Source: Gordonia hongkongensis (GTDB lineage: Bacteria; Actinomycetota; Actinomycetes; Mycobacteriales; Mycobacteriaceae). From it: a stretch of DNA of 64,000 nt. The notes beneath the pieces were generated by a model. The model did not search any database. It had not been told where the DNA came from and worked only from the letters and a program-made list of their open reading frames with translations. Below, in pieces: positions 27,102 through 35,255 of this stretch; position 1 is the stretch's first letter, and each line of letters begins with the position of its first letter. The stretch is from NCBI RefSeq assembly GCF_023078355.1, contig NZ_CP095553.1, forward strand, positions 1-64,000. Reading direction: 5' to 3'. The position numbers and the translations under genes are program-made.

Positions 27102-27320
27102 CGCACCCTCTCTCTCAATGGTCCGAACAGAGTCTCACGAACCACCGACCAGGCCGCGCAGCGTGGCGGCAAGGGCGTGCACCGCAGAACACGGGGGCTC
27201 GGGACGTCAGGTGAGGTGCCTCCGAAGACTTCACCCCAAGGCCCCTGGGTCGCCAAAGCCCGGCGGGGACTTTGCACGTGGCCACAGCCAGCGGTGGCGA
27301 TTGCCACACGCCGCGATCAC

Positions 27321-28067
27321 TCACCACTGCGCCTCGTCGGGTGCGGGCAGATACGCGCCGATCGCGTGGCGGCTGGGGTGGGCGTACGGGGCGCGGACCG
27401 CGACCCGGGAACGGCCCCCGTGGGCGATGTCCGGGTGCTCGGCGACGCACTGTGCCGGGGTGCTGCGGCCCAGGACGCCGGGATGGTGTTCGTGGCCGGC
27501 CGACCAGACGTCGTCACCGGGTGCCGGTTCGATGGTCCATGAGCTGACGCGGCCTTCGCCGCTGGTGCGGTACTTACCGATCTCGGTGACCTCGGCGAGC
27601 AGCTCGGTGATCTTCTCGGGGTCGCCGACGGCCCGCCACGTCGCGGTCGCGGTGATCGTGGCGACGGCGGGAATCAGGCGTTTGCGGTAGTGCCCGCGCG
27701 TATCGGAGACGGTGGAGGGCACCGAGGGTGCGAGGCGTTGCAGATCAGCATGATCGGTGCGGCTCGACCTCATCCGCGGCTCCGGTTGTGCGGTGGCGGG
27801 CGCGGTGTGGGCGAAGGTGCACATCCAGTGCCACGGCTGGCCGAGATCGCAGCGGGCCAGGGGCAGCTCCAGGTCTTCCGGCACCGCGAGGGGGTCGTAG
27901 GTGAGGACCTCACCGCGGGCGGCGGCGGTGGCTTTGCGGCGGTGCCAGAGCACCGAGGCCAGAAGGCCGTCGAGGCTGATGCCCCACGGGGTGCCGAAGC
28001 ACACCCCGTGCGGCAGTTCGGCAGTCACTCGCAGCGGCATCCTCACGCTCTGACCCATGGCGGTCAC
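27321..28067 (-). CDS. csf3: type IV-B CRISPR-Cas Csf3 (Cas5-like)
   Basis: 248 residues (or ~239 from ATG 28040, MPLRVTAEL, which looks like the family start). A RAMP-type beginning (LRVTAELPHGVCF) is followed by ISLDGLLASVLW, the conserved L-D-x-L-L-A helix of Csf3, and a C-terminal HPSRHAIGAYLP. As Cas5-like subunit it would cap the 5' end of a guide RNA in the Csf complex. It is separated from csf2 by an inverted HEPN gene. The ~220 bp upstream have no clear promoter. Confidence 0.75.
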   Translation of the reverse strand: MTAMGQSVRMPLRVTAELPHGVCFGTPWGISLDGLLASVLWHRRKATAAARGEVLTYDPLAVPEDLELPLARCDLGQPWHWMCTFAHTAPATAQPEPRMRSSRTDHADLQRLAPSVPSTVSDTRGHYRKRLIPAVATITATATWRAVGDPEKITELLAEVTEIGKYRTSGEGRVSSWTIEPAPGDDVWSAGHEHHPGVLGRSTPAQCVAEHPDIAHGGRSRVAVRAPYAHPSRHAIGAYLPAPDEAQW

Positions 28068-28306
28068 GTGCTGAGGTGCTGCACACTGCGAGCGGGTAGA
28101 CGGTTGGCGAAGTGCAACTCCGGCCCGAGGGCGTTGCGGTCAATATGAATCCAAGTCCACATCCGCCCAGGATGCCAACGCCCGTGAGGCCAGTCGAGCA
28201 CACCACGAGCTGACCGGCCTCATCGTCGACCTACAGGACCAGATCAGTACCCGGATAGACTCCCCCGCAGCATGCTGGATATGTCTCTTTGCGAGGGGTT
28301 ACGAGA

Positions 28307-29677
28307 GTGATTGCGGTCGATGCCCAGATCCAAGAGGTATGGAACCCAGAAACCAGAACACTCGCCACCGAGGCGTGGCAGTGCTACAACAGCGGTGCTG
28401 TACGCGCGAGCATCACCATCACGTGGACAGCCGTGACCACCGATCTCATCGCCAAGATCGGGTCCCTGGCAGACGACGGCGACAGAGACGCCATCGATCT
28501 CCGAGAGGAGGAGATTGAGAAGGCTCAGGCCCACGGCCTAACCCCCCAGGGCACCATCGCAATGCAGAGGATCGAGAACAAGCTACTCGATAGTGCTCAA
28601 CTCCTAGAACTTATCGACAGCGTGGATAAACGTGCACTGGAACGCATCCGCGAAGACCGAAACCTGTGCGTGCACCCATCGCTTCGCGGTCTCAATGCGC
28701 CATACGAACCCCTGCCTGACGTAGCTCGCGCAAACCTCTCGGTTGCACTCGACGCACTACTCATTCACCCACCCACGCAGGGAAAGAAGATCCTCGACGT
28801 CTTCAAGGATTACACCTGTGATCCAGGATTCTCGACGTCTACTCCGACCCATATCCAGCGCCTGTTCTACGATCGTGTGCGTACCAACACCCGCCGCAAT
28901 ATTGCTACCCTCGCAGCCAAACATGCTGTTGGAGAACTAGATGTCGGCGGAAAGCTGCCTGTGAGCGCATACGCCGATCGATGTGCTCATGTCCTCGCCG
29001 CAATCGCGGAGCGCGATCGGGTACTTGTTCGCGAAGCGATGCAAAGGTGCCAAGATCGGTACCGCCGCTCCGACATAGAGACACAACGCCGAGCCCTCAG
29101 CAGACTCGGCGACAAGGACTACTTCTGGGCGATGCTCGACGCCTCTTTGACTGCACACGTCAGCACTTTGATCCCACAGGTCACCTACTCACCATGGGAC
29201 ACCCTCGAGCCGACCGCGATCGGTGTTCTTTCGCTCGTCGGCAACGCCCTTGCCCGCGGACAGATGAGCCAGCTGGAGCAGCGCTTCGAGTCGTTGAGCG
29301 AGCAGCACAAGGTCTTGGTCATGTCTGCCCGGCCATCGGCGTACTTCGTTCCTCACATCCTCGCTCTACTCCGGAGCGCCGCCAACTTCAGGGCAGGAGA
29401 GCGCGCCGGTGAGGTTCTTCAGATCCACTCGCAGTACCTGACTATCCCCGATCTGCAACAGGCACTTTCGGTTTGGGCCGCGAACGGAGAGTGTCGATTG
29501 GCAGTGGGCATGCCGCCGAGGAGTGTTTCACTGCTCGCGGAAACCGCCCACCTAGGATCAGGTCGAGTTCAGCTTTTCCGCACATTCCTGACTGACGTTC
29601 GCGCAGCGTGGGACCCTTTGGAGCCGGAGTTCTATCGATACAACGATCTCGAGGCGGCACTAACTAGGGCGCCGTGA
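28307..29677 (+). CDS. HEPN-domain protein inserted between csf2 and csf3
   Basis: 456 residues from GTG 28307 (GAGGGG eight bases upstream). The N-terminal ~125 residues resemble HEPN domains: CYNSGAVRASITITWTAV helix, then REDRNLCVHP with R118-x4-H123, the RNase-type HEPN motif. The remaining ~330 residues are helical and not recognised. It is opposite in strand to all csf genes, tail to tail with csf2 (30 bp) and divergent from csf3. The 150 bp before it contain a start-less coding-like stretch (near 28,150-28,250), perhaps a remnant of the insertion. Confidence 0.65.
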   Translation: MIAVDAQIQEVWNPETRTLATEAWQCYNSGAVRASITITWTAVTTDLIAKIGSLADDGDRDAIDLREEEIEKAQAHGLTPQGTIAMQRIENKLLDSAQLLELIDSVDKRALERIREDRNLCVHPSLRGLNAPYEPLPDVARANLSVALDALLIHPPTQGKKILDVFKDYTCDPGFSTSTPTHIQRLFYDRVRTNTRRNIATLAAKHAVGELDVGGKLPVSAYADRCAHVLAAIAERDRVLVREAMQRCQDRYRRSDIETQRRALSRLGDKDYFWAMLDASLTAHVSTLIPQVTYSPWDTLEPTAIGVLSLVGNALARGQMSQLEQRFESLSEQHKVLVMSARPSAYFVPHILALLRSAANFRAGERAGEVLQIHSQYLTIPDLQQALSVWAANGECRLAVGMPPRSVSLLAETAHLGSGRVQLFRTFLTDVRAAWDPLEPEFYRYNDLEAALTRAP

Positions 29678-29707
29678 TCATCGCGAACTCGCGCACCTCT
29701 CGCTCGT

Positions 29708-30565
29708 TCAGGTGAGCTGGTTGAGCGCAGCAAGTGCGTCGTCGCGGCCGGTGCGAACGACGCTGCGCCAGTCGGGGGTTACAGGCGCGCTAGCGCCAGA
29801 CTGAGTGATGGTGGCGGTGATGCGGCCGTGGCCGGCGCCGGTGCGGCCGCCAAGGTGGCCGTGGGTGGAGAAGTGCTCGAGGATGTCAGCCAGCAGCGCG
29901 TACTCAACCGGGCTGGCGTGGGTGAGGCGGATCTGTCCGGACAGGCGGGTGCCGGCGATGAGGGTTTCGGTGTCGAGGCGAATAGGGCTGTACCCCTCGC
30001 CGGCCTCGCCGTCGACGGTGGCAGCGGCGGATAGGTCGTTGCTGTGGCTGGTGGATTCCTGGCCAAGGATGGTATGCACCGACGCCGGTATCGCCACGCC
30101 ATCCGGGGGTGAGATGGGGAGTAAGTGCAGGGTGTCAGCGGTGACCGGAACGACCTTGGACACCACCAGTTTCCCGGACATGACTCGCGCGTTCGCCGCA
30201 CCACCGAACAGCCCGATCAGCGGCACCAGGGTCTTGAGTTCGCGTTCCTGTTCGGGGGTCATCTCGCGGGTTGATTTGCGCAGGAACCCGCCGTTACGCA
30301 GCAAGTGCGCGGCCGCGGGGGTCAGCTGGCCCTCGTAGTTGAGGACCTCGGCGAGGAGTGTTTCGCCGGTGCGGCGCAGGATGCCGCGCCAGGCGTTGCC
30401 GGAGATGATCGGCACCACCGCCACCTGTCCGGCCGGGGTCAGAACTTTCTCACGGCGGAACAGGCTCTCGATCGAGGCTGCGTTGCGGGTGTCGTCGCGG
30501 TGCACGATCGACGTCGTGGCGGTGATGTCGAGATCGAACACCGCACTGATCAACGGTTGCCCCAT
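29708..30565 (-). CDS. csf2: type IV-B CRISPR-Cas Csf2 (Cas7-like backbone)
   Basis: 285 residues. Cas7/RAMP features: SAVFDLDITATTSIVHRDD, GNAWRGILRRTGETLL, and the C-terminal glycine-rich LGGRTGAGHGRI. Csf2 forms the filament that holds guide RNA in type IV complexes. ATG 30565 overlaps the cas11 stop (TGATG). The longer open frame upstream is cas11 read in another frame. Confidence 0.85.
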   Translation of the reverse strand: MGQPLISAVFDLDITATTSIVHRDDTRNAASIESLFRREKVLTPAGQVAVVPIISGNAWRGILRRTGETLLAEVLNYEGQLTPAAAHLLRNGGFLRKSTREMTPEQERELKTLVPLIGLFGGAANARVMSGKLVVSKVVPVTADTLHLLPISPPDGVAIPASVHTILGQESTSHSNDLSAAATVDGEAGEGYSPIRLDTETLIAGTRLSGQIRLTHASPVEYALLADILEHFSTHGHLGGRTGAGHGRITATITQSGASAPVTPDWRSVVRTGRDDALAALNQLT

Positions 30566-31011
30566 CAGCCCTCCCCCGCCTGTGCGGATTCGGCGGCTGC
30601 GCGGCGGTTGTCGGCGACGGTTTCGGTGATGATCCGGACCCGCAGGATCAGGGCGGGTAGCTGGTCGCGGAGCAGGTTGAGCACCGGCGCCGACGGCTCG
30701 GTAAGTAGCTGGGCGACCTCGAGGCGCCGCGCCCGGTCGGTGACCGTGATGGGGAGGGCTTGGGCCAACAGGGACCACCAGGTGGCCAGGCTGTCGGCGC
30801 GGTAGGTCGCCGCCCGTACGCGGGCCGGGAGCAGCTCGTCCCAGTAGCGGTGACGGTGATCGCCGATCCAGGAGTCCCAATCCAGGTCGTAGTGCACCAG
30901 CAGCAACAACCGTTCGGCGCAGATCGCGGCCGGGTCGGTCAGCGCCGGCAGTTCCGGGACCGCGGCCCGCCATCGCATGGTCGGCGTCGACCCCTCGTCG
31001 GTCGTGCTCAC
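30565..31011 (-). CDS. cas11: type IV-B small subunit (Cas11-like)
   Basis: 148 residues, almost wholly helical, with the size and position (between csf1 and csf2) of the Cas11-like subunit of type IV-B complexes. GTG 31011 overlaps the csf1 stop (GTGA). Assigned mainly on context; sequence is too diverged for motif recognition. Confidence 0.7.
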   Translation of the reverse strand: MSTTDEGSTPTMRWRAAVPELPALTDPAAICAERLLLLVHYDLDWDSWIGDHRHRYWDELLPARVRAATYRADSLATWWSLLAQALPITVTDRARRLEVAQLLTEPSAPVLNLLRDQLPALILRVRIITETVADNRRAAAESAQAGEG

Positions 31012-31785
31012 CCGGCCCGCCTCGCCGTCGCGGCCGGACCGACTGGTGTGGACAGGGCGATCGCGGCGTCCCACCACGCCCCAGGGTGGGTGCGCCACAC
31101 CGTCAGAGCGTCCCAGGCGGTGAGCAGCTGGGGCCACTGGTCAGCCGGCAGGGCGCGTATCAGCGTCATCGGCGGGGTGGGGTCGGTGAGCATGGCCGCA
31201 CGCACCCCGGGCAGGGTGCGTAGCCATCGCAGAGCGGTCAACAACGCCACCGCGACATCATCCCACCGGATGGCCGTGTCGTCGGTGCAGACATGCCCCC
31301 ACCGTGCGGTCGGGAGGATGTGGCGGCGACCACGGACCGGCACCACCGCCATCCGGTCGACCGGTAGCGGGCCGGCGGCCAGCAACTCCCCCAGCTCGGT
31401 GCGCTCAACGACGGTGCGAGCGGGGCAATGCTGATCGACAAGGTAGACGCTGCGGCGCAGTTCGGCTGTGCTGTAGGCCCATCCGCACGCCGCGCACAAC
31501 CAGTCCCCCGCCATACACCCAGGATTCGGCGTCGGTGAACTTGCGGGAGACCACCGACAGCGCGGCCACCAGCGGTAGGTCGGTGGCCCCGCAGCAACAG
31601 CACCACTCCCCCTGCTCGGGTAGATCGGCCGTGGGTGGGTTCGGCCGGCCGGCGGCGGTCCAGGCCGTGAACGCAGGAGACCCGGCAGCCGAGCGGGTCT
31701 GGGACCTCCTCGGCTGCCGGGCCTGTCGGGAACGCGATACTGCGGGCGAACCTGATATGTGAGAAGTGCTGGTAAGCCTACCCAT
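31008..31785 (-). CDS. csf1: type IV-B CRISPR-Cas Csf1 (Cas8-like large subunit), frame-disrupted
   Basis: The 5' frame from ATG 31785 has CCCCG (first zinc half) and runs to SWVYGG. A GGGGG run near 31,510 then shifts the frame, and the 3' frame continues with DWLCAACGWAYSTAELRR (second zinc half) to 31,008. Removing one G gives a 258-residue Csf1 with the paired CxxC zinc finger seen in the family. The start overlaps the upstream stop by 8 bp and has no good ribosome binding site. Either an assembly error or a real lesion. Confidence 0.75.
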
Positions 31786-32197
31786 TCAGATGTCGAGAGG
31801 ATGTCTTGACGTCAAGAATTTCGTCGCCGTCGATGTCGACGTCGCTGCCATCGTCGTGGAGGGCGATCAGACGCACGGTGGTGGTGCGTTCGGTGAGGGT
31901 GAATGCCTCGGTCTCGCCGTAGACACCGTGGTGGCGGGCGGTGATGCGCACGAATCCCGCACCCGTGGCGGTGTCGGTGAGCGTGTGGATCGCGGTGACG
32001 TGAGCAGGCTCGGGGCCGTCGAGGAGGATGTCCCCGACGGTCAGTTCCTCGGCGCGCCGCTCGAGCGCAGCGGGAAGTGGCGCCTGCTGCCCGCCGACGG
32101 TCATCGGTGATCCTGCCAACGCCGTGTCCGGCGTAGCCGCTGGCTTGTTGTGGGTGAGGTCTCTACTCGCAACCGCACGTGGCCCGATGCTATCCAT
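31778..32197 (-). CDS. hypothetical protein upstream of csf1
   Basis: 139 residues from ATG 32197. The C-terminal ~95 residues (TVGDILLDGPEPAHVTAIH onward) look like a small beta domain. It overlaps both neighbours by 8 bp, so it links the membrane-protein genes to csf1 in one transcript. Confidence 0.6.
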   Translation of the reverse strand: MDSIGPRAVASRDLTHNKPAATPDTALAGSPMTVGGQQAPLPAALERRAEELTVGDILLDGPEPAHVTAIHTLTDTATGAGFVRITARHHGVYGETEAFTLTERTTTVRLIALHDDGSDVDIDGDEILDVKTSSRHLNG

Positions 32198-32903
32198 TAG
32201 CGTTGCCACGCTTGGGGCGTCGGTACTGATCGACCAGCGTCGCCGGTAGATAGCCGGTGGCATCGACAGTGCGGTAGTCCAGCCGCCCACTCATGGCCCG
32301 GTTCTCCGCGGGGCCACTGTGCGGGCCGTGCCAGATGGTCGCCGCGATGACCGTGGCCATCGCCAGCCACGGCGCCGTCGCAGCGAACTGGAAGACCACC
32401 TCGGCAGACATCGCAGTGTGCGAGACACTTCCTTCCGCCCCAGCCGTACGTAGATCGGCGAATCCGCCCGACAGCCACCGGGTAACGGCGGGAACACCGT
32501 GAGCCGACGCCACCACCGACAGTCCGGTACCAGCCCCAGCCACCCCGACGGCGGCCACCCCGATCGGTCTCGGACACTGCCCGCGCACGGTCTCGATCAG
32601 CCACACCACCGCATACGACGCCGTGGTCGTGGCCACCGCCAACAGCACACCCAACACCAGCAGCGCGGCAACAAGGTTGCCGATCGCGATCAGCACCGGC
32701 CCGACGGGCGGGGCACCGATCTGGGTCAGTGCATAGAGCCCCACCATCAATATCGCCGCGCACACCGCTCCGTGAAGTGCCGCAATACCCCAGTGCCGAA
32801 TCCACCGGAGCCGCACCTGCGTGTGGACAGGCTCATCAACGTCGTGGTCGGCAAGGCGAAACCACCACGAGCGCGGACCCCATGCGGCGGTGGCGGGGGT
32901 CAC
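32190..32903 (-). CDS. membrane protein
   Basis: 237 residues with about four hydrophobic segments (clear ones near 45-65, 75-100 and 120-140). No family recognised. GTG 32903 overlaps the upstream stop (GTGA). It may belong to the conjugation region. Confidence 0.65.
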   Translation of the reverse strand: MTPATAAWGPRSWWFRLADHDVDEPVHTQVRLRWIRHWGIAALHGAVCAAILMVGLYALTQIGAPPVGPVLIAIGNLVAALLVLGVLLAVATTTASYAVVWLIETVRGQCPRPIGVAAVGVAGAGTGLSVVASAHGVPAVTRWLSGGFADLRTAGAEGSVSHTAMSAEVVFQFAATAPWLAMATVIAATIWHGPHSGPAENRAMSGRLDYRTVDATGYLPATLVDQYRRPKRGNANG

Positions 32904-33352
32904 CGTGCAGCTCCGACGGCTGCGTATTGCGTGTCTGTGGTGCTGTCGCAGTGAACCATCCATCGATGCGACAAAGTCACCGTGGCGTCGGGAGCGTCGT
33001 CGAACCGCACATCGAACAGATACTCGGTCAGCTCCTCGACACAGCTGGACAGAGCATGTCCGCCTGTCTGTTGGCGGCGGTAGTCGTATTCCGGGTCGGT
33101 GAGTGTGCGTCGCATGACCACGACCTCGGCGCGATCGTTGACCACCACACCGGTACGACCGGCCCACTCAGGCGGGATGGGGTTGTTGTCCGGATCGCGG
33201 CTGGGCACGACGAAACAGTCCGCGTTCTTCCAGGACCGGATGGCCACAAACACCTGCGCGGGCTCAAAGTTGCCGATGGCTGCACTTAGCCCGGTAAGGA
33301 CGCCACAGACATCAGTGACCGGTTCAGATCGACCAGTGCGGTTGTGCCGCAT
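32900..33352 (-). CDS. hypothetical protein
   Basis: 150 residues from ATG 33352 with AAGGAAGGA upstream. Soluble, no family recognised. Followed by the membrane protein through a GTGA overlap. Confidence 0.6.
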   Translation of the reverse strand: MRHNRTGRSEPVTDVCGVLTGLSAAIGNFEPAQVFVAIRSWKNADCFVVPSRDPDNNPIPPEWAGRTGVVVNDRAEVVVMRRTLTDPEYDYRRQQTGGHALSSCVEELTEYLFDVRFDDAPDATVTLSHRWMVHCDSTTDTQYAAVGAAR

Positions 33353-33371
33353 CGCCGTTCCTTCCTTTGGC

Positions 33372-34079
33372 TTATCGATGTGTCTGCCAGGTATGTGCCG
33401 GCGAGCCCGGTTGGACGTGAGTGCGCTGGTTAAGGGTGCGTAGCGTGCGATCGGACCCAACCAGTCCGATGCCGGTGCTGGTGGCGATCGCCGCCACCAG
33501 CACCACCACGAGGGGGGCTATCGCGTGCTGCCACAACGGTTCCCCAGTGGCGGTGTACACCGTGGCCATCGCGACGCCGGTGAGTAGCACCACCATCCAC
33601 CGGTAGTAGGTGCGCGGTGGTTCGACGGTGGCCATCAGCCCCAGGAGCAGGCCGGCCGCGGTGGCGACCCCGGCCACTGACCAGCCGATCGCTTCACCCA
33701 CAGGTAGCGGGAGACGGGACCAGGCGCTGGTGGGTTCGATCTGGGCGAGTACGGAGTTGGCGCAGTACACCGCGAGCCAGACGGTCAGTGCGACCGCTAC
33801 AGCGGTGACCGCGACCCCGGCGGCGAAACTGCCCGGGTGTCCGACAAACAAGCCCAGCCGCGCTGGTTCCGGCTCGATGCGGTAGTCGTCGCGGGGTGGG
33901 TCTGGGGTGAGCCACGGCGGGGTCGGCGCCGCAGTTGGCTGGTGCGGTTCAGGCTGAGTGAACTCGGCGGTAGGTGTCGGGCCGCGGCTGTAGGACACGG
34001 TGGCGGGTTCGGGTTCGGGTGCAGCGGAGTAGGCGATCGGTCGGGCGTCGGAGGGGTCGGGGCGGGGCGTGTTGGTCAT
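33372..34079 (-). CDS. proline-rich membrane protein
   Basis: 235 residues. The first ~90 are Pro/Glu-rich and disordered, followed by four hydrophobic segments between ~100 and ~205. ATG 34079 overlaps the small gene upstream (ATGA). Probable component of the transfer apparatus, not assignable to a VirB subunit. Confidence 0.65.
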   Translation of the reverse strand: MTNTPRPDPSDARPIAYSAAPEPEPATVSYSRGPTPTAEFTQPEPHQPTAAPTPPWLTPDPPRDDYRIEPEPARLGLFVGHPGSFAAGVAVTAVAVALTVWLAVYCANSVLAQIEPTSAWSRLPLPVGEAIGWSVAGVATAAGLLLGLMATVEPPRTYYRWMVVLLTGVAMATVYTATGEPLWQHAIAPLVVVLVAAIATSTGIGLVGSDRTLRTLNQRTHVQPGSPAHTWQTHR

Positions 34080-34246
34080 GACTGGTACATCTCGGCGAGG
34101 GTGAGGATGCGGTCGGTGTTGTCCGGATCGGCGATGTCGATTCCTGCGTCCTCGAGTTCGCGAGCCAAGCCGCCGAGGTCGACTTCGTGGCCGTCGGGTA
34201 GGTCGAGTAGCTCGGCCAGCACGTTGCGGGCGGTTGTGGCAGTCAT
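34076..34246 (-). CDS. small acidic protein, paralogue of 36701-36895
   Basis: 56 residues. The pattern T-A-R-x-V-L-A-E-L-L-D...EVDLGGLARELEDAGIDIADP followed by ILTLAE aligns end to end with the product at 36701-36895. Both are helical and acidic, and both are followed by membrane or secreted genes. Function unknown; a chaperone or regulator for envelope proteins is possible. Confidence 0.65.
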   Translation of the reverse strand: MTATTARNVLAELLDLPDGHEVDLGGLARELEDAGIDIADPDNTDRILTLAEMYQS

Positions 34247-34303
34247 GGCGTTCGCCTTCCAGAAGGTCGTCGGGTGGGATGCATTGGGGGTCCGAGGGCC
34301 GAG

Positions 34304-34407
34304 GCTCGGGTGGCTCCCGCTTCGCGTCCTGTGCGGTGCACAGCCGGTGCGGTTGGGGGCCGGGCCCGCGCTGTCGTCGTCCAGGACGGCGCGGGAGCCA
34401 CCCGAGC
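34304..34407. repeat. 17-bp inverted repeat with 70-nt interior
   Basis: GCTCGGGTGGCTCCCGC (34304-34320) is exactly complementary to 34391-34407. It lies in the 230-bp gap before the small gene at 34,246 and could form a long leader stem or terminate the preceding gene (stop at 34481). Confidence 0.55.
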
Positions 34408-34480
34408 TTCCTCGTCTCCGTTCCGCGTTGACCTAGTTGGGGGCCAGACCATGTCACGGACCGGAGGGGTCTCTATGGGG

Positions 34481-34786
34481 TTATGCCGACCAGGGGCTGA
34501 TGGCCCACCATTGGCCGTTGCCGGCGCGGTAGCAGGTTCCGAACCGGGGGCCGAACTTCTTGGCGCCGAAGCTGGTCAACCGGTTGGCGGTCGGCGCACA
34601 TTGTGCGGCGCTGTCGTGGGGTCCGATGCCGAATGCGCGGTGGCCGTCGACGGTGCCGATCGGGGTCACCGCGGCCGTCGCCGGGGCGGCGATGGCCGTG
34701 CCGAGTCCGGTGGCGATCGAGGCGGCGAGCAGCGCTGCGGTCGCAGTGCGGCGCAGGCCGCGGTTGTGGGCGGTTGTGGTGGTCAT
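34481..34786 (-). CDS. small secreted protein
   Basis: 101 residues with a clear Sec signal peptide (basic start, hydrophobic ~18-33, Ala-x-Ala near 38). The mature part has two Cys (CAPTAN and GTCYRAG) that may form a disulfide. ATG 34786 has AGGAG upstream. Confidence 0.7.
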   Translation of the reverse strand: MTTTTAHNRGLRRTATAALLAASIATGLGTAIAAPATAAVTPIGTVDGHRAFGIGPHDSAAQCAPTANRLTSFGAKKFGPRFGTCYRAGNGQWWAISPWSA

Positions 34787-34845
34787 GGCGCTCTCCTGTG
34801 GTTTGTTCGGTCTTGTGCTGGCTGCGCCCTGGTGAGCGCCCGACG

Positions 34846-35238
34846 TCACCACGCCGCCACTGCCTCGCAGCGGCGGACCCGATGACGAAGAATTGCCTGC
34901 GCAGCGACGAGCGCGGTGCACAGGATCACGATCGTGAGGTACAGCGCCCAGGACACCGATGCGACGGCGTTGACCCATGACGCGAGGGTCAGAAACCACA
35001 CGGCGGCGGGACGTAGCAGCGCGAGAAGCGGCTTGTTTCCGAATGCTGCCGCCGCTATCAGCGCAGCAACGGCCATCACGACACCAGAGATCATCAGCGC
35101 GGCGAGGCTCTGCCACGGTTCGGCGAAGCTCACCGCACCGAATCCGAAAAGACCTCCTACGGAGACGATTACGAACAGTGCAGACCGCAGCCAGGAGCGC
35201 AGGGCGTCGAGGTCCTGAGTATGGGGAGTAGTGATCAT
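34846..35238 (-). CDS. small membrane protein
   Basis: 130 residues, four predicted membrane segments, no family recognised. ATG 35238 has AGGAG upstream. It lies between secreted proteins. Confidence 0.65.
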   Translation of the reverse strand: MITTPHTQDLDALRSWLRSALFVIVSVGGLFGFGAVSFAEPWQSLAALMISGVVMAVAALIAAAAFGNKPLLALLRPAAVWFLTLASWVNAVASVSWALYLTIVILCTALVAAQAILRHRVRRCEAVAAW

Positions 35239-35255
35239 CAGCTCTCCTGCGGTGG

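Noticed and set aside
27000..32500. A CRISPR array linked to the csf genes
   Set aside because: I looked for regularly spaced direct repeats of 25-40 bp around the locus and saw none, consistent with type IV-B. A program run over the whole replicon would be decisive.
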